From: Pseudobdellovibrionaceae bacterium
GTDB lineage: Bacteria; Bdellovibrionota; Bdellovibrionia; Bdellovibrionales; Bdellovibrionaceae
Direction: 5' to 3'
Assembly (NCBI GenBank): GCA_019637875.1
Contig: JAHBUW010000009.1
Coordinates: 117,183 to 181,182 of the forward strand
Length of the DNA: 64,000 nt
Part shown: piece by piece, positions 8,026 to 16,379 of the stretch
Numbering within the stretch: the stretch's first letter is position 1
Layout: every line of letters starts with the position of its first letter
The notes under the pieces: model-generated
The model's database searches: none
Told to the model about the DNA's origin: nothing
What the model saw: the letters and a program-made list of their open reading frames with translations, nothing else
Made by a program: the position numbers and the translations under genes

Positions 8026-11000
8026 TTAGTTCTTGCTCGAAGTTTCGGACTTGCCATCACCCAAACCGCTGCTGAGCGACTCGATACGGCCCTTCAGGTA
8101 GCTGACCATCGCGGGACGTCCCCACTTTTGTTCCAGCTCCAGCAGGTTGTTCAACGATTGACGGTTCATCGGATCCGCGCGGACGGCCGCTTTCGCGCCT
8201 TCCAAGACTTGCACCGAGGGTTTCTCGGCGACGATCGCGGTGGGCTTGTTCGCAACGGCCGCGAGTTGCGCTTTTTTGTCTTCGGGCGCGAGGCCCGACA
8301 GCAGCTCGATTTCGGATTTGATCAAGGGGCGAACTTCCGCCGCCGCCAGATCCAACGACTTCTCGAGCTGCGGAATCGCGTCCGCTTGGCCCCAGAATTC
8401 CGCGAGCTTCGCCTTCAGATCGTTCGCCTTGGTTTGGTGAGGTGCCGACTGCTGCGAAAGCGCCTGCATGTACTCGTTTTCTTCCTCGGGCGACAGGCCC
8501 TGGGGAAGCGGCAGTCCCATGATCTCTTGGTAGAAGCGCTCGTTCTCGTTCGCGAGCAACGTGAAGACCGCGACTTGCGAAGTCCAATCGCCGGCCGCGA
8601 TGACTTGGTTCGCCAGCTTGTCGCCTTCGTTGAGCGTAGCGACGCGAGCTTTCAGGCCCGCCGCCATCTTTTTCATATTCGAAGCATCGATGCTTTGCGC
8701 GGCGATATTCTTTTTCAGAACCTCGTAGCGAGCCAAGAAATCTTGGCGCTGCAAAAGCGCACCCGATTTCGACTTCACCACCGCCGGGGTCGCGAGCGCC
8801 TTCTTCAAGATGCCGGCGTCACGCGTTTGTCCGAAGAGCTCCAGGTAGAGCTGTCCCAGAACCTCGGGGTTTTCCGCCAAGACCGCGCGCTGAACTTCGA
8901 TCTCTTTCAAAGGAGTGCCCGACGACTTCACCAGCTGCGAAGCGATCGCCACGCGGCTCGCGGAATCCTTCGAGACTTTCAAATATTGAGTATAGAACGA
9001 ACGCGCGTCTTTCGACGCCAGATCCGCGTACATCGCCAGCTTCAACAGTCGCTGGTCCGGGGGCAGATCGTTCGCTTTCATCTTCTGGGTCGCGGTCAAA
9101 GCACCGTCGAAATCCAGCACCAGTTCCGACAACCAAGCCTTACGCGACAGCGCGTACTGTTGGTCTTCGGCGTTCAAGTTCGGTTGCGCCAGAAGTTCAT
9201 CCGAGATCAGACGCGCTTGGGGGTAGTGCCCGAGCTTCTCCGCCAGCACCAGCTTGTTCTTCAAGAGCAGAACGCGATCTTCCGCAGGAGCGTTGGCGAA
9301 GTTCTCTTTTTCCAACAAGGCCCAAGCGGCGGCCAGGTCTTTTTGCTCGGACAGCTTCGCCGATTGATTCAACAGTGCTTTGCGGGCGACCTGGCGTTTT
9401 TCGCCAGCGTGGGAAGGCATCGCCGACGCGAACTCTTCCGCCCAGCCGCGAATGCGGACGTCGTCTTTCAGGATCGCGAGGGCATCCAGCGACAAGTTCG
9501 CCGCTTGGTCGCGCAGCTTTTGGTCTTTCACGTTGTGATCGAGGGCGAACTCACGCAGCTGCGTGGCGCCGGTCTCGAGATCGCCGTTGTCGTAGTTCCA
9601 CTTCGCCAGTTGGTAACGGACTTCGGTCAGGCGCTCTTTCTTCTTCGAGTGCTGAATATAGGTCTCGTACGCGGTCTTCAAGCGCAGCGCGTTTGCGGAC
9701 GGCTGAGTCTCAGTGGGCGCCGCTTTTTCGGCCGTTGCCGCCGGTTTGGGGTCCGCCGCAACCGCCAGCTCGGCGGTCTCGATGGCCGCGATCAAAGCGG
9801 GTTCACTTTCCTCGACGCCCGAACGGCCCACGGCCATGTAGGTATTCAGCGCCAGGTTGTAGTCTTTGCGTTCACGCGCGACCTGCGCCAGGTACATGCG
9901 CATCGCCGTGTCTTCGGGGAAGGTCTGCGTGAAGGCTTGGTACGCCTTCACGAGCTGCTCCGAGGGATTTTTCTTTTCGACGCGGTTCCAGTCGACGAGC
10001 GTATTCTTCACGCGCGTGCGCAGCTCTTTACAGCCTTCGTCCACGCAGCCACCGAGGGTTTGCCACAGTTGCAGCGCGTTTTCGTAGGAGGTCAGCGCCT
10101 GATCGCCACCGCCACCCGCGATTTGCAGACCCGCGATGTGGATCAAGCTTTCCAAACGCTCACGGGGTTCGCTTTGCTTCGAATGAACGAATTGCCACAG
10201 TTGCAGCGCTTCGTTCGTCTGCCCCAAGCGCTCGGCTTCGCCCGCCAGGTACATCAGGTTCGCGACCTTGGTGGACGCGGGACTGACTTCGAACAATGTA
10301 TTCAGATCGTCTTTTTGCACGCGGCGTTTCGCCATGAAAGTGGCGAGATCCCGCGAGACTTCCTCTTGGAATTGCTGATCCGCGCCCGCACCGGCGGTCG
10401 CCGAGCGACGCGACAGTTCGGGAGTGCGCAGGATCTTCACCAAAGCCTGGATCCCCGGCTCGATGCGGCCGGTGTTGAAATCCACCCAGGCCATCCGGTA
10501 CGCGGCAAAGCCACGGCTCGGGGATTTTTCGTTATTGATCACCTCGCCGTAGTTTTTCGCGGCGGCGGGAAAGTTGCGTTGTTTAAAGAAAACTTCCGCC
10601 ATCGACAGATGGGCGTCGGCTTTCTGCTCGGGCGTCGAAGGCAGCGCCAAGACCTGTTCGTAAGCTTTCAACGCGCCCGAAGAATCACTGCTCATCTCGT
10701 GCAAGTGACCCATCTGGATCCAGATGCGCGCCTGGGTTTCCTCAGGAGTGCCTTTGACCGCTTCGCGGTAGTATTTCAAAGCGAGGGCGCGGTCTTTTTC
10801 ACCCGCGGCGAGATCTTCAACCGACAACTTGCGGGCGCGCTCGGCATGCAGATCCGCAAGGCGCAAAGTCACGCCGTTCTTCGCCTGATCCGTCGGCGCG
10901 AGCCGCAGGTAGACCATCGTGAACTTGTCGATAAGGGCGTTCTCTGATTGCGCGTACACCTGGGCCGAGCCCAAGAGAGCCGCCGTCAGAAGCATTCCAT

Positions 11001-11040
11001 TGCGGAGCTGGCCCAGTTTCGGCCGAAATGTAAAATCCAT
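8026..11040 (-). CDS. Large exported TPR-repeat protein (GltD/AgmU-like)
   Basis: A 1004-residue protein. A GAGGGGGA ribosome binding site sets the start at 11040 (MDFTFRPKLG). A signal peptide follows (GMLLTAALLGSAQVYAQ). Nearly the whole protein consists of helical pairs. Typical TPR units include YYREAVKGTPEETQARIWIQMGHLHEMSSD, GALKAYEQVLALPSTPEQKADAHLSMAEVFFKQ and NYGEVINNEKSPSRGFAAYRMAWVDFNTG within the first 200 residues. Degenerate repeats continue to the C terminus. In Myxococcus the large periplasmic TPR protein GltD (AgmU) is part of the gliding complex. Length, location and neighbours fit that role here, by inference. The end overlaps nothing and the small membrane protein starts 13 bases later. 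Confidence 0.8.
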   Translation of the reverse strand: MDFTFRPKLGQLRNGMLLTAALLGSAQVYAQSENALIDKFTMVYLRLAPTDQAKNGVTLRLADLHAERARKLSVEDLAAGEKDRALALKYYREAVKGTPEETQARIWIQMGHLHEMSSDSSGALKAYEQVLALPSTPEQKADAHLSMAEVFFKQRNFPAAAKNYGEVINNEKSPSRGFAAYRMAWVDFNTGRIEPGIQALVKILRTPELSRRSATAGAGADQQFQEEVSRDLATFMAKRRVQKDDLNTLFEVSPASTKVANLMYLAGEAERLGQTNEALQLWQFVHSKQSEPRERLESLIHIAGLQIAGGGGDQALTSYENALQLWQTLGGCVDEGCKELRTRVKNTLVDWNRVEKKNPSEQLVKAYQAFTQTFPEDTAMRMYLAQVARERKDYNLALNTYMAVGRSGVEESEPALIAAIETAELAVAADPKPAATAEKAAPTETQPSANALRLKTAYETYIQHSKKKERLTEVRYQLAKWNYDNGDLETGATQLREFALDHNVKDQKLRDQAANLSLDALAILKDDVRIRGWAEEFASAMPSHAGEKRQVARKALLNQSAKLSEQKDLAAAWALLEKENFANAPAEDRVLLLKNKLVLAEKLGHYPQARLISDELLAQPNLNAEDQQYALSRKAWLSELVLDFDGALTATQKMKANDLPPDQRLLKLAMYADLASKDARSFYTQYLKVSKDSASRVAIASQLVKSSGTPLKEIEVQRAVLAENPEVLGQLYLELFGQTRDAGILKKALATPAVVKSKSGALLQRQDFLARYEVLKKNIAAQSIDASNMKKMAAGLKARVATLNEGDKLANQVIAAGDWTSQVAVFTLLANENERFYQEIMGLPLPQGLSPEEENEYMQALSQQSAPHQTKANDLKAKLAEFWGQADAIPQLEKSLDLAAAEVRPLIKSEIELLSGLAPEDKKAQLAAVANKPTAIVAEKPSVQVLEGAKAAVRADPMNRQSLNNLLELEQKWGRPAMVSYLKGRIESLSSGLGDGKSETSSKN

Positions 11041-11098
11041 TTTTCCCCCTCGAGAACAAAACTGAAACCCGGAACTCCGCCCGGGTTTCAAATCGTGA

Positions 11099-11599
11099 TT
11101 ACTGCTTCATTGCCGCAGCAAACTTCATGTCGGCGAATCCGGCCTGGCTGGCCGCGACGACGACCTGATTCAAGACTTCATATTTCACGCGGCGGTCGGC
11201 CTGAACGGTCAACGTGCCGGCGTATTCTTCGCCCGGATGCATTTCTTGCCAGCTCTTACGAAGCTCCAACAGACCGGCGGTCAAATCGCGACCTTCGATC
11301 AGCTTGTCTTCGAGATAGAGTTTTCCATCGTCGACTTTCACGACGGGGAAACGCTCGATGAGCGTGGTGTTCGCCGCTTTCGGCAGCTCGGTGCCCTTCG
11401 GGATGAAAAGGATTTCGCCGGTCGACGAAAAACTCATCAAAAGGAAGATCACGAGAATCGAAAATGCGTCGATCAGTGCGGTCAGCAGCAAGTCCCCCAA
11501 AGGGGCTTTCTTGGCGCGATGACCTTCCGGGTTCAGAAGCGACTGGGAACCGATCACGGAAGTGATCGCTTTTCCCTTCAATGTGCTCTGAGCTAACAT
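11099..11599 (-). CDS. ExbD/TolR-family motor subunit, second copy (AglQ/AglS-like)
   Basis: A 166-residue protein with a cytoplasmic N-terminal tail, one membrane helix (LTALIDAFSILVIFLLMSF) carrying the conserved Asp (LIDAFS) that serves as the proton-relay residue in ExbD/TolR, and a periplasmic domain ending in the family pattern TLTVQADRRVKYEVLNQVVVAASQAGF. With the adjacent TolR-like and TolQ-like proteins it would make a proton-driven stator. Two different ExbD-type subunits beside one ExbB-type subunit is the arrangement of AglR-AglQ-AglS in Myxococcus. Confidence 0.88.
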   Translation of the reverse strand: MLAQSTLKGKAITSVIGSQSLLNPEGHRAKKAPLGDLLLTALIDAFSILVIFLLMSFSSTGEILFIPKGTELPKAANTTLIERFPVVKVDDGKLYLEDKLIEGRDLTAGLLELRKSWQEMHPGEEYAGTLTVQADRRVKYEVLNQVVVAASQAGFADMKFAAAMKQ

Positions 11600-11619
11600 T
11601 TAAATTCCCCCAAATAAAA

Positions 11620-12078
11620 TTAGAGCGGAGAAACACCCAAGCTAACGACGCCGACGCCACGGAACTTGTCCATCAGGTCGATGATTTCTTCGTACACGGT
11701 TCCAGACACAGGCTGGATCAGTGCGGTCGTCAGTTGCGGGTCTGTGGTCCGCGCATCTTTCATCATGGCTTCGAACTTCGTCCAATCGGGACGACCTTCG
11801 ACTCCGTCGAGTTTCACTTTGCCGTATTTTTTAGAGGCGCCCGAGTCGCGAATCTCAAGATTCAAGACCCCTTTGTCCGCCAGGCTGACCCAGATTGTGG
11901 GTTTCTTTTCAGCCTCGGCGACCGGCTGTCCACCGACCGCTTGCTTTGCGTCGACCGTGCCGACCTGAGTCCACACGGCCGTCATCAGAAGGAAGCAGAT
12001 ACAAGTCGACAACAAGTCGATGAAGGGGATCAGGTTCAACTCGAAATCGAGGTGCCTTTTCCGCCGTCCGCCACTCAT
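11620..12078 (-). CDS. ExbD/TolR-family motor subunit, first copy (AglQ/AglS-like)
   Basis: A 152-residue protein with the canonical TolR start (DFELNLIPFIDLLSTCICFLLM), including the conserved membrane Asp of the PFIDLL motif, and a periplasmic domain ending TTALIQPVSGTVYEEIIDLMDKFRGVGVVSLG. The start ATG overlaps the stop of the TolQ-like gene by four bases (12075-12078), so the subunits are translationally coupled. The periplasmic part has an inserted Ala/Glu/Lys linker that the second copy lacks. The two copies are therefore diverged and probably form a hetero-oligomer. Confidence 0.88.
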   Translation of the reverse strand: MSGGRRKRHLDFELNLIPFIDLLSTCICFLLMTAVWTQVGTVDAKQAVGGQPVAEAEKKPTIWVSLADKGVLNLEIRDSGASKKYGKVKLDGVEGRPDWTKFEAMMKDARTTDPQLTTALIQPVSGTVYEEIIDLMDKFRGVGVVSLGVSPL

Positions 12079-12791
12079 AAATTGATCTCGCGACCTTCGT
12101 TGTTCTTACCGTTGGCGTTCATTTTCACCGAGTTACGGAGCGAAACGGGATCGAACGCGAAGCTCAGCCAGTTGAAAACTTTCAGCGCGTTTTGGTTCAG
12201 ATCTTCAGCAAGGACCGTCGCGCGGTTCGACAAGATCGCGTAAGCGATCAGTGCGGGAATCGCGGTGATCAGACCGTAAGCTGTGGCGTTCATCGCTTCC
12301 GCGATACCGGCTGCGAGCAGCGCCGCTTTTTCAGCAGGGTTCGCGAACGAGACCGCCGCGAAGGACTTGATCATACCGGTGATGGTTCCGAGCAGACCGA
12401 CGAGAGTGGCAACGTTACCCAGCATCGCGAGGAAGCCGATACGACGTTCCATACTCGCGTTGTGGTGAAGAAGGACCTCATCCATTTTGCCTTGGATCTC
12501 ATCTTTGCCACCGAAGTTCGCCGCCGCTTGCGCACCCGCAACCGCCACCTGCGCGATCGGGTACTTTTCGCTCTCGGCGCGTGCTTTATTCAATACGACT
12601 TCGATTTCACCACGGCGGATCGGATCTTCAACCTGACGGATGAAATCCAGCTGATTGGCTTTGCGTTTAAAGAACAGCGCGTACACACGCTCGGCCATGA
12701 TTGCCAGCGAAACGATCTGCACCAGCATGATCGCGTACATCCAGAAACCACCTTCATTGAAGGCATGCGCAATTTTTGCGAAAAACTCCAT
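12075..12791 (-). CDS. MotA/TolQ/ExbB-family proton channel protein (AglR-like)
   Basis: A 238-residue inner-membrane protein; AAGGAGGGGG precedes the ATG at 12791. It has the family layout of three membrane helices: one near the N terminus (GGFWMYAIMLVQIVSLAIMAERVYALFF) and two after the cytoplasmic loop (RIGFLAMLGNVATLVGLLGTITGMIKSF and NATAYGLITAIPALIAYAIL). The stretch LLGTVxGM-like (LLGTITGMIKSF) is the TolQ/ExbB signature. It energises the machine using proton motive force with the two following ExbD-type subunits. It is the first gene of the 12791-to-1971 operon. Confidence 0.92.
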   Translation of the reverse strand: MEFFAKIAHAFNEGGFWMYAIMLVQIVSLAIMAERVYALFFKRKANQLDFIRQVEDPIRRGEIEVVLNKARAESEKYPIAQVAVAGAQAAANFGGKDEIQGKMDEVLLHHNASMERRIGFLAMLGNVATLVGLLGTITGMIKSFAAVSFANPAEKAALLAAGIAEAMNATAYGLITAIPALIAYAILSNRATVLAEDLNQNALKVFNWLSFAFDPVSLRNSVKMNANGKNNEGREINL

Positions 12792-13196
12792 GGAACCCCC
12801 TCCTTGAGCCTTTATTCTAATTTTTAAATCACTGCTAAGACGTGGACAAAATGTAGAGCACCCGTTGACAACTGCTTGAAAACTGGTGCTACGCGAAAAT
12901 CCAACTCGGCGACGTGCCTCATGTCCAATAGATTTTAGAAATTCCTTCAATCATTTTCAGGGAGTTAACTCGAATGCTGCTTAATTTTCGGGCGTATTCG
13001 GGCAAAATTCCCGCAAAAGAAACCTCATTCCGTAACTTTGCATTATTTAAGGTGAAGACAGTTTTCTGTTATTTCCCGTGAAAATGACGTGCGTGCTTCC
13101 TTCACGCGAGCTCCTGACAGGAGCTTCGCTTGACCCACCGCGCTTTCCGCAGGAGATCCGCGACAGTTCGTGCGCCAAATCGGCCAAGGAGAATTC
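12792..13196. other. Divergent intergenic region (405 bp) between the motor operon and a secreted-protein gene
   Basis: No credible gene is seen. The first 250 bases are AT-rich compared with the flanks (for example TTCTAATTTTTAAATCA and TTAATTTTCGGG), as expected for a promoter region of the long minus-strand operon. The right part holds the leader of the plus-strand gene at 13197. I could not pick a convincing -35/-10 pair on either strand. No tRNA, terminator or long dyad is visible. Confidence 0.5.
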
Positions 13197-13598
13197 ATGA
13201 AAGCGTTGATTCTGACTCTTGTGACTTTGTCGTCGTCCCTCGTCTTCGCACAAATTCCGGCGGACGTGGAAAAGGTCGGCTTCATCGCTGGCGAAGTCGT
13301 GTCGGTCAGCCCCCTCTGCCCTCCGGGTGCCCGCTGCATCACCGATGGCACTTCACTGAAGATCCGCTTCACCATGGGCTGTTTGGATCAGTTCGGCGAA
13401 TACGATTACCGCCGCACCGAAGACGGCATCGTCGTCGGCATGATCGGCATGACCAGCGCCAAATCAAAAGTGGTTCGTTGCGTGCGTGCGAACACGAAAG
13501 ACGTGACCCTCACTTTGGTCAACGCCTTCCCGCCCTTCGAAGTTCAGTTCATGGGTCAGAACAATAGCGTACAAGTTTCCGGCTTCAATCGCGAATAA
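13197..13598 (+). CDS. Small secreted protein of unknown function
   Basis: A 133-residue protein with a clean signal peptide (MKALILTLVTLSSSLVFA) and an AAGGAG ribosome binding site fixing the start at 13197. The mature part is beta-rich with four Cys (PLCPPGARC, MGC, VVRC), which could form two disulfides in the periplasm or outside. It may adopt a small OB-like or Ig-like fold, but no family is recognised. Its last 14 bases overlap the end of the convergent EpmA-like gene. Confidence 0.75.
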   Translation: MKALILTLVTLSSSLVFAQIPADVEKVGFIAGEVVSVSPLCPPGARCITDGTSLKIRFTMGCLDQFGEYDYRRTEDGIVVGMIGMTSAKSKVVRCVRANTKDVTLTLVNAFPPFEVQFMGQNNSVQVSGFNRE

Positions 13599-14829
13599 TC
13601 TGGTACGGCGACAAGTCGCCGATGTCCTTCACGCCCCGGGCGGCCATGAAAAGCCGCTCGGCGCCCAGCGCGATGCCCGCCGACGGCGGCATTCCCGACT
13701 CCAAGGCTTCTAGAAATCCTTCGTCCAATTTCAGCTCCTGACGCCCGAGCGCGACTCGTTTGCGCAAGTCCTCTTCGCTGCGGCGACGCTGCTCGACCGG
13801 ATCATTCAACTCAAAATAGGCATTCGCGATCTCGTAACCGCGCCAATACAGCTCGAAGCGATCGGCCCAGCCGCGCTCGTTCACACGCGCCAGCGCCGCC
13901 TGCGACGGCGGGTAGTCCACGACGAAGAGCGGCTGCGCGCTGGGCAAAAAGGGCTCGATGCGATCCACGAAGATCAGATAGAAAAGATCGTCCCACAACT
14001 CATAGTGGTCGGCCTGAAGGCCCAGCCGACGACACCAGGTTTTCAATTCGTCAGCCGAAGTTTGCGGCGTCAAATCGATTTCGAGTTGCGAGAAGAGCTC
14101 ACGAATCGAAATCTCGGTGAACTGCAGATCGTTCAAACCGGTCACATGGCGCACCAGATCTCGGCAGTCGCTCTTGAGGTCATCAAGGTTCGCGAACGCG
14201 CGATACCACTCGAGCATCCAAAACTCGGGCCGGTGCTTTTCGGTGATTTCGCCGTTCCGGAAACAGGGGCGCAATTCAAAGATACGTTCGCCCCCCAAAG
14301 CGAGGGCCTTTTTCAAATGTAATTCCGGACTCGTCGGCAAATAGAAGTCCCGACGGCGCGCGGTCCCCGGCGCGAACTCCGTTTTAAAGACATCGAGGAA
14401 AACTTCGGTCCCCGGGCAATCGACCAGCGTGGGGGTCGCGATCTCTTCGAATCCACGTCCGCGAAAAAAGGCGCGCAGATCGGCGCGGTAATCACTGAAC
14501 GCGCGCGTCGTCGCGGTCAACGCGTTCGCGAAGGTCGGCTCGCACAGTCGTGGCGCAAGAAGAGAGACGGCGGCCTTTTCCTCGGCGGGTGGCCGATACG
14601 CCACCCAATCCCCCGAACGAAGCGCACCCCAGAACGCGGCCACGACCACCGGCGCGCGGAGCGCTTGAATCTCGACCTCGTCGGGAAGGGGGAATTTTTC
14701 TTCCCCGTCGTACCGCTTCAGCACGAACTCGCGGCCCTGCCGTTCGAAGCGACCGAAACGCCAAGCGCCGCCCCTCGGGGCCGCGGGATAAGCTTGCCAA
14801 ATGTCCTTCAGAAATTGCTCGCGATTCAT
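13585..14829 (-). CDS. epmA: EpmA-like EF-P lysine ligase (PoxA/GenX, class II LysRS paralogue) with an N-terminal extension
   Basis: A 414-residue protein. Residues from about 100 onward carry the class II lysyl-tRNA-synthetase-like catalytic core: motif 1 region FRGRGFEEIATPTLVDCPGTEVFLDVF, motif 2 FELRPCFRNGEITEKHRPEFWMLEWYRAF, and motif 3 SGMPPSAGIALGAERLFM. No tRNA anticodon-binding domain of normal LysRS is evident. EpmA enzymes beta-lysylate elongation factor P to relieve stalling at polyproline. E. coli EpmA is about 325 residues, so the first 90 residues here are extra. They are beta-rich (AWRFGRFERQGREFVLKRY, ALRSGDWVAYRP) and look like a small barrel. EF-P and EpmB are not in the window. 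A true LysRS is unlikely because of the missing N-terminal domain length. Confidence 0.82.
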   Translation of the reverse strand: MNREQFLKDIWQAYPAAPRGGAWRFGRFERQGREFVLKRYDGEEKFPLPDEVEIQALRAPVVVAAFWGALRSGDWVAYRPPAEEKAAVSLLAPRLCEPTFANALTATTRAFSDYRADLRAFFRGRGFEEIATPTLVDCPGTEVFLDVFKTEFAPGTARRRDFYLPTSPELHLKKALALGGERIFELRPCFRNGEITEKHRPEFWMLEWYRAFANLDDLKSDCRDLVRHVTGLNDLQFTEISIRELFSQLEIDLTPQTSADELKTWCRRLGLQADHYELWDDLFYLIFVDRIEPFLPSAQPLFVVDYPPSQAALARVNERGWADRFELYWRGYEIANAYFELNDPVEQRRRSEEDLRKRVALGRQELKLDEGFLEALESGMPPSAGIALGAERLFMAARGVKDIGDLSPYQIIRD

Positions 14830-14897
14830 GTGCTGGTGTCTGCTAACATGGGGGCCCTTGGCTTGACAATCCTCACGCCCAGACCCAAAGATCCTCC

Positions 14898-16379
14898 ATG
14901 TCGCAAATTCCCTTCTCTGTCGCCACCGACTTCGAAGCCGATCTTCCCGAACTTTCCGCCATTCGCAGTGAACTCGCCGCCAGCCGCGATCATGTGCAGC
15001 TGCGGTTTCACCGTGAATTGCAGCAGACGCGGGCCATGCGCAACGACCGCTTGGAGGCCCCAAAGCTCAACCGCCAACAGGGCGTGATGGCCGAGGTCTT
15101 TAAAGACGGCGTGCTCAGCTATGCGGGCACGGCGGACGTCTCGCTGAACGGCGTGCGCCGCGCGATCGCCGAGGCCCGGGCGACGGCCGAACGACTGGCG
15201 CCCCACGCGCTGGTGCGATTTTCGAAGGATGTGCGACCGGCAACGAAAGGGCATTACGAATCCCCCGGACTCGCCTCGCTGAAATCGATGACCATCCAGC
15301 AGATCGACGATGTCCTCGCGGGCGCGAACCAAGCGTTGAAGGGCGGGGCCGAAATCAGCCAGCGCCACGCGCAGATCGAGCTCGTCGAATCCGAATCGTG
15401 GACCCTCTCGAACGCCGGTGACGACCGTCGCCAGCAGTTTGCTTTGTGGGTCGTCGATGCGTCCGCCACCGCTGAACGCGCCGGGGAATTTCAAACCCGG
15501 TCACTGAACGGTGCGCACTCGCATTGCCATCAGGGCGGCGCGGACACGCTGAACGTGGCGTCGCTCACCACCGGCTGCGAACGCGCGGCCCAAGAGGCCG
15601 TGGAACTTCTGTCCGCCGAGAACTGCCCCGAAGGCGACTTCGACCTGATCCTGGCTCCGGATCAAATGCTTTTGCAAATTCACGAGTCCATCGGACATCC
15701 GCTGGAGCTCGACCGCATTCTGGGCGACGAACGCAACTACGCGGGCTGGAGTTTCGTGAAGCTCGCGGACTTCGGTCATCTGCAGTACGGCTCGCCGCTG
15801 TTGAACGTCAGCTTCGATCCGACCCTACGTCATGAGTACGCGAGCTACGGCTTCGACGACTGCGGTGCCCCCGCCACGCGCGAACTCTTGATCGAAAAGG
15901 GCGTCTTGAAGCGCGGACTGGGAAGTTTGGAAAGCCAGGAGCGTGCGGGCGTTCCCGGCGTCGCGAACTTCCGCTCTGCCTCGTGGAATCGCGCGCCCAT
16001 CGACCGCATGGCGAACCTGAATGTCGAACCCGGCGCGACGTCGCTGCAAGACATGATCGGCATGATCGACGACGGCTTGATGATGTCAGCGAACCGCTCG
16101 TGGTCCATCGACGACTACCGCGACAAATTTCAGTTCGGCTGCGAAATCGGCTGGCGCATCAAGGGCGGAAAAATCGTGGGCTTGGTGAAAAATCCGAACT
16201 ACCGCGGTCGCACTTTAAATTTCTGGCGCTCGCTGAAGGCCGTCGGCAACCGCGAAAACTTCGAGGTTTACGGCAGTCCCTTCTGCGGCAAAGGCGAACC
16301 CAGCCAGATCATCCGCGTGGGTCACGCCTCGCCGTCATGTTTGTTCGAAAAGATGTCGTGTTTCGGAAGGGGAACGTGA
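14898..16379 (+). CDS. tldD: TldD-type zinc metalloprotease
   Basis: A 493-residue member of the TldD/PmbA family. The zinc motif HExxxH is present as HESIGH at residues 262-267, and the later Cys ligand is in GSPFCGKGEP near residue 463. TldD is the catalytic partner of TldE; the cytoplasmic heterodimer degrades unfolded peptides and matures some ribosomally made peptides such as microcin B17 and PQQ precursors. No peptide natural-product gene lies nearby, so a general proteolytic role is more likely. The stop codon overlaps the start of the partner gene (TGATG at 16377-16381), so the pair is translationally coupled. Confidence 0.93.
   Translation: MSQIPFSVATDFEADLPELSAIRSELAASRDHVQLRFHRELQQTRAMRNDRLEAPKLNRQQGVMAEVFKDGVLSYAGTADVSLNGVRRAIAEARATAERLAPHALVRFSKDVRPATKGHYESPGLASLKSMTIQQIDDVLAGANQALKGGAEISQRHAQIELVESESWTLSNAGDDRRQQFALWVVDASATAERAGEFQTRSLNGAHSHCHQGGADTLNVASLTTGCERAAQEAVELLSAENCPEGDFDLILAPDQMLLQIHESIGHPLELDRILGDERNYAGWSFVKLADFGHLQYGSPLLNVSFDPTLRHEYASYGFDDCGAPATRELLIEKGVLKRGLGSLESQERAGVPGVANFRSASWNRAPIDRMANLNVEPGATSLQDMIGMIDDGLMMSANRSWSIDDYRDKFQFGCEIGWRIKGGKIVGLVKNPNYRGRTLNFWRSLKAVGNRENFEVYGSPFCGKGEPSQIIRVGHASPSCLFEKMSCFGRGT

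Noticed and set aside
8011..10947. A 978-codon plus-strand frame opposite the large TPR gene
   Set aside because: It is the antisense shadow of a real gene; the Arg/Gln/His-rich product and absence of a ribosome site show no coding function.
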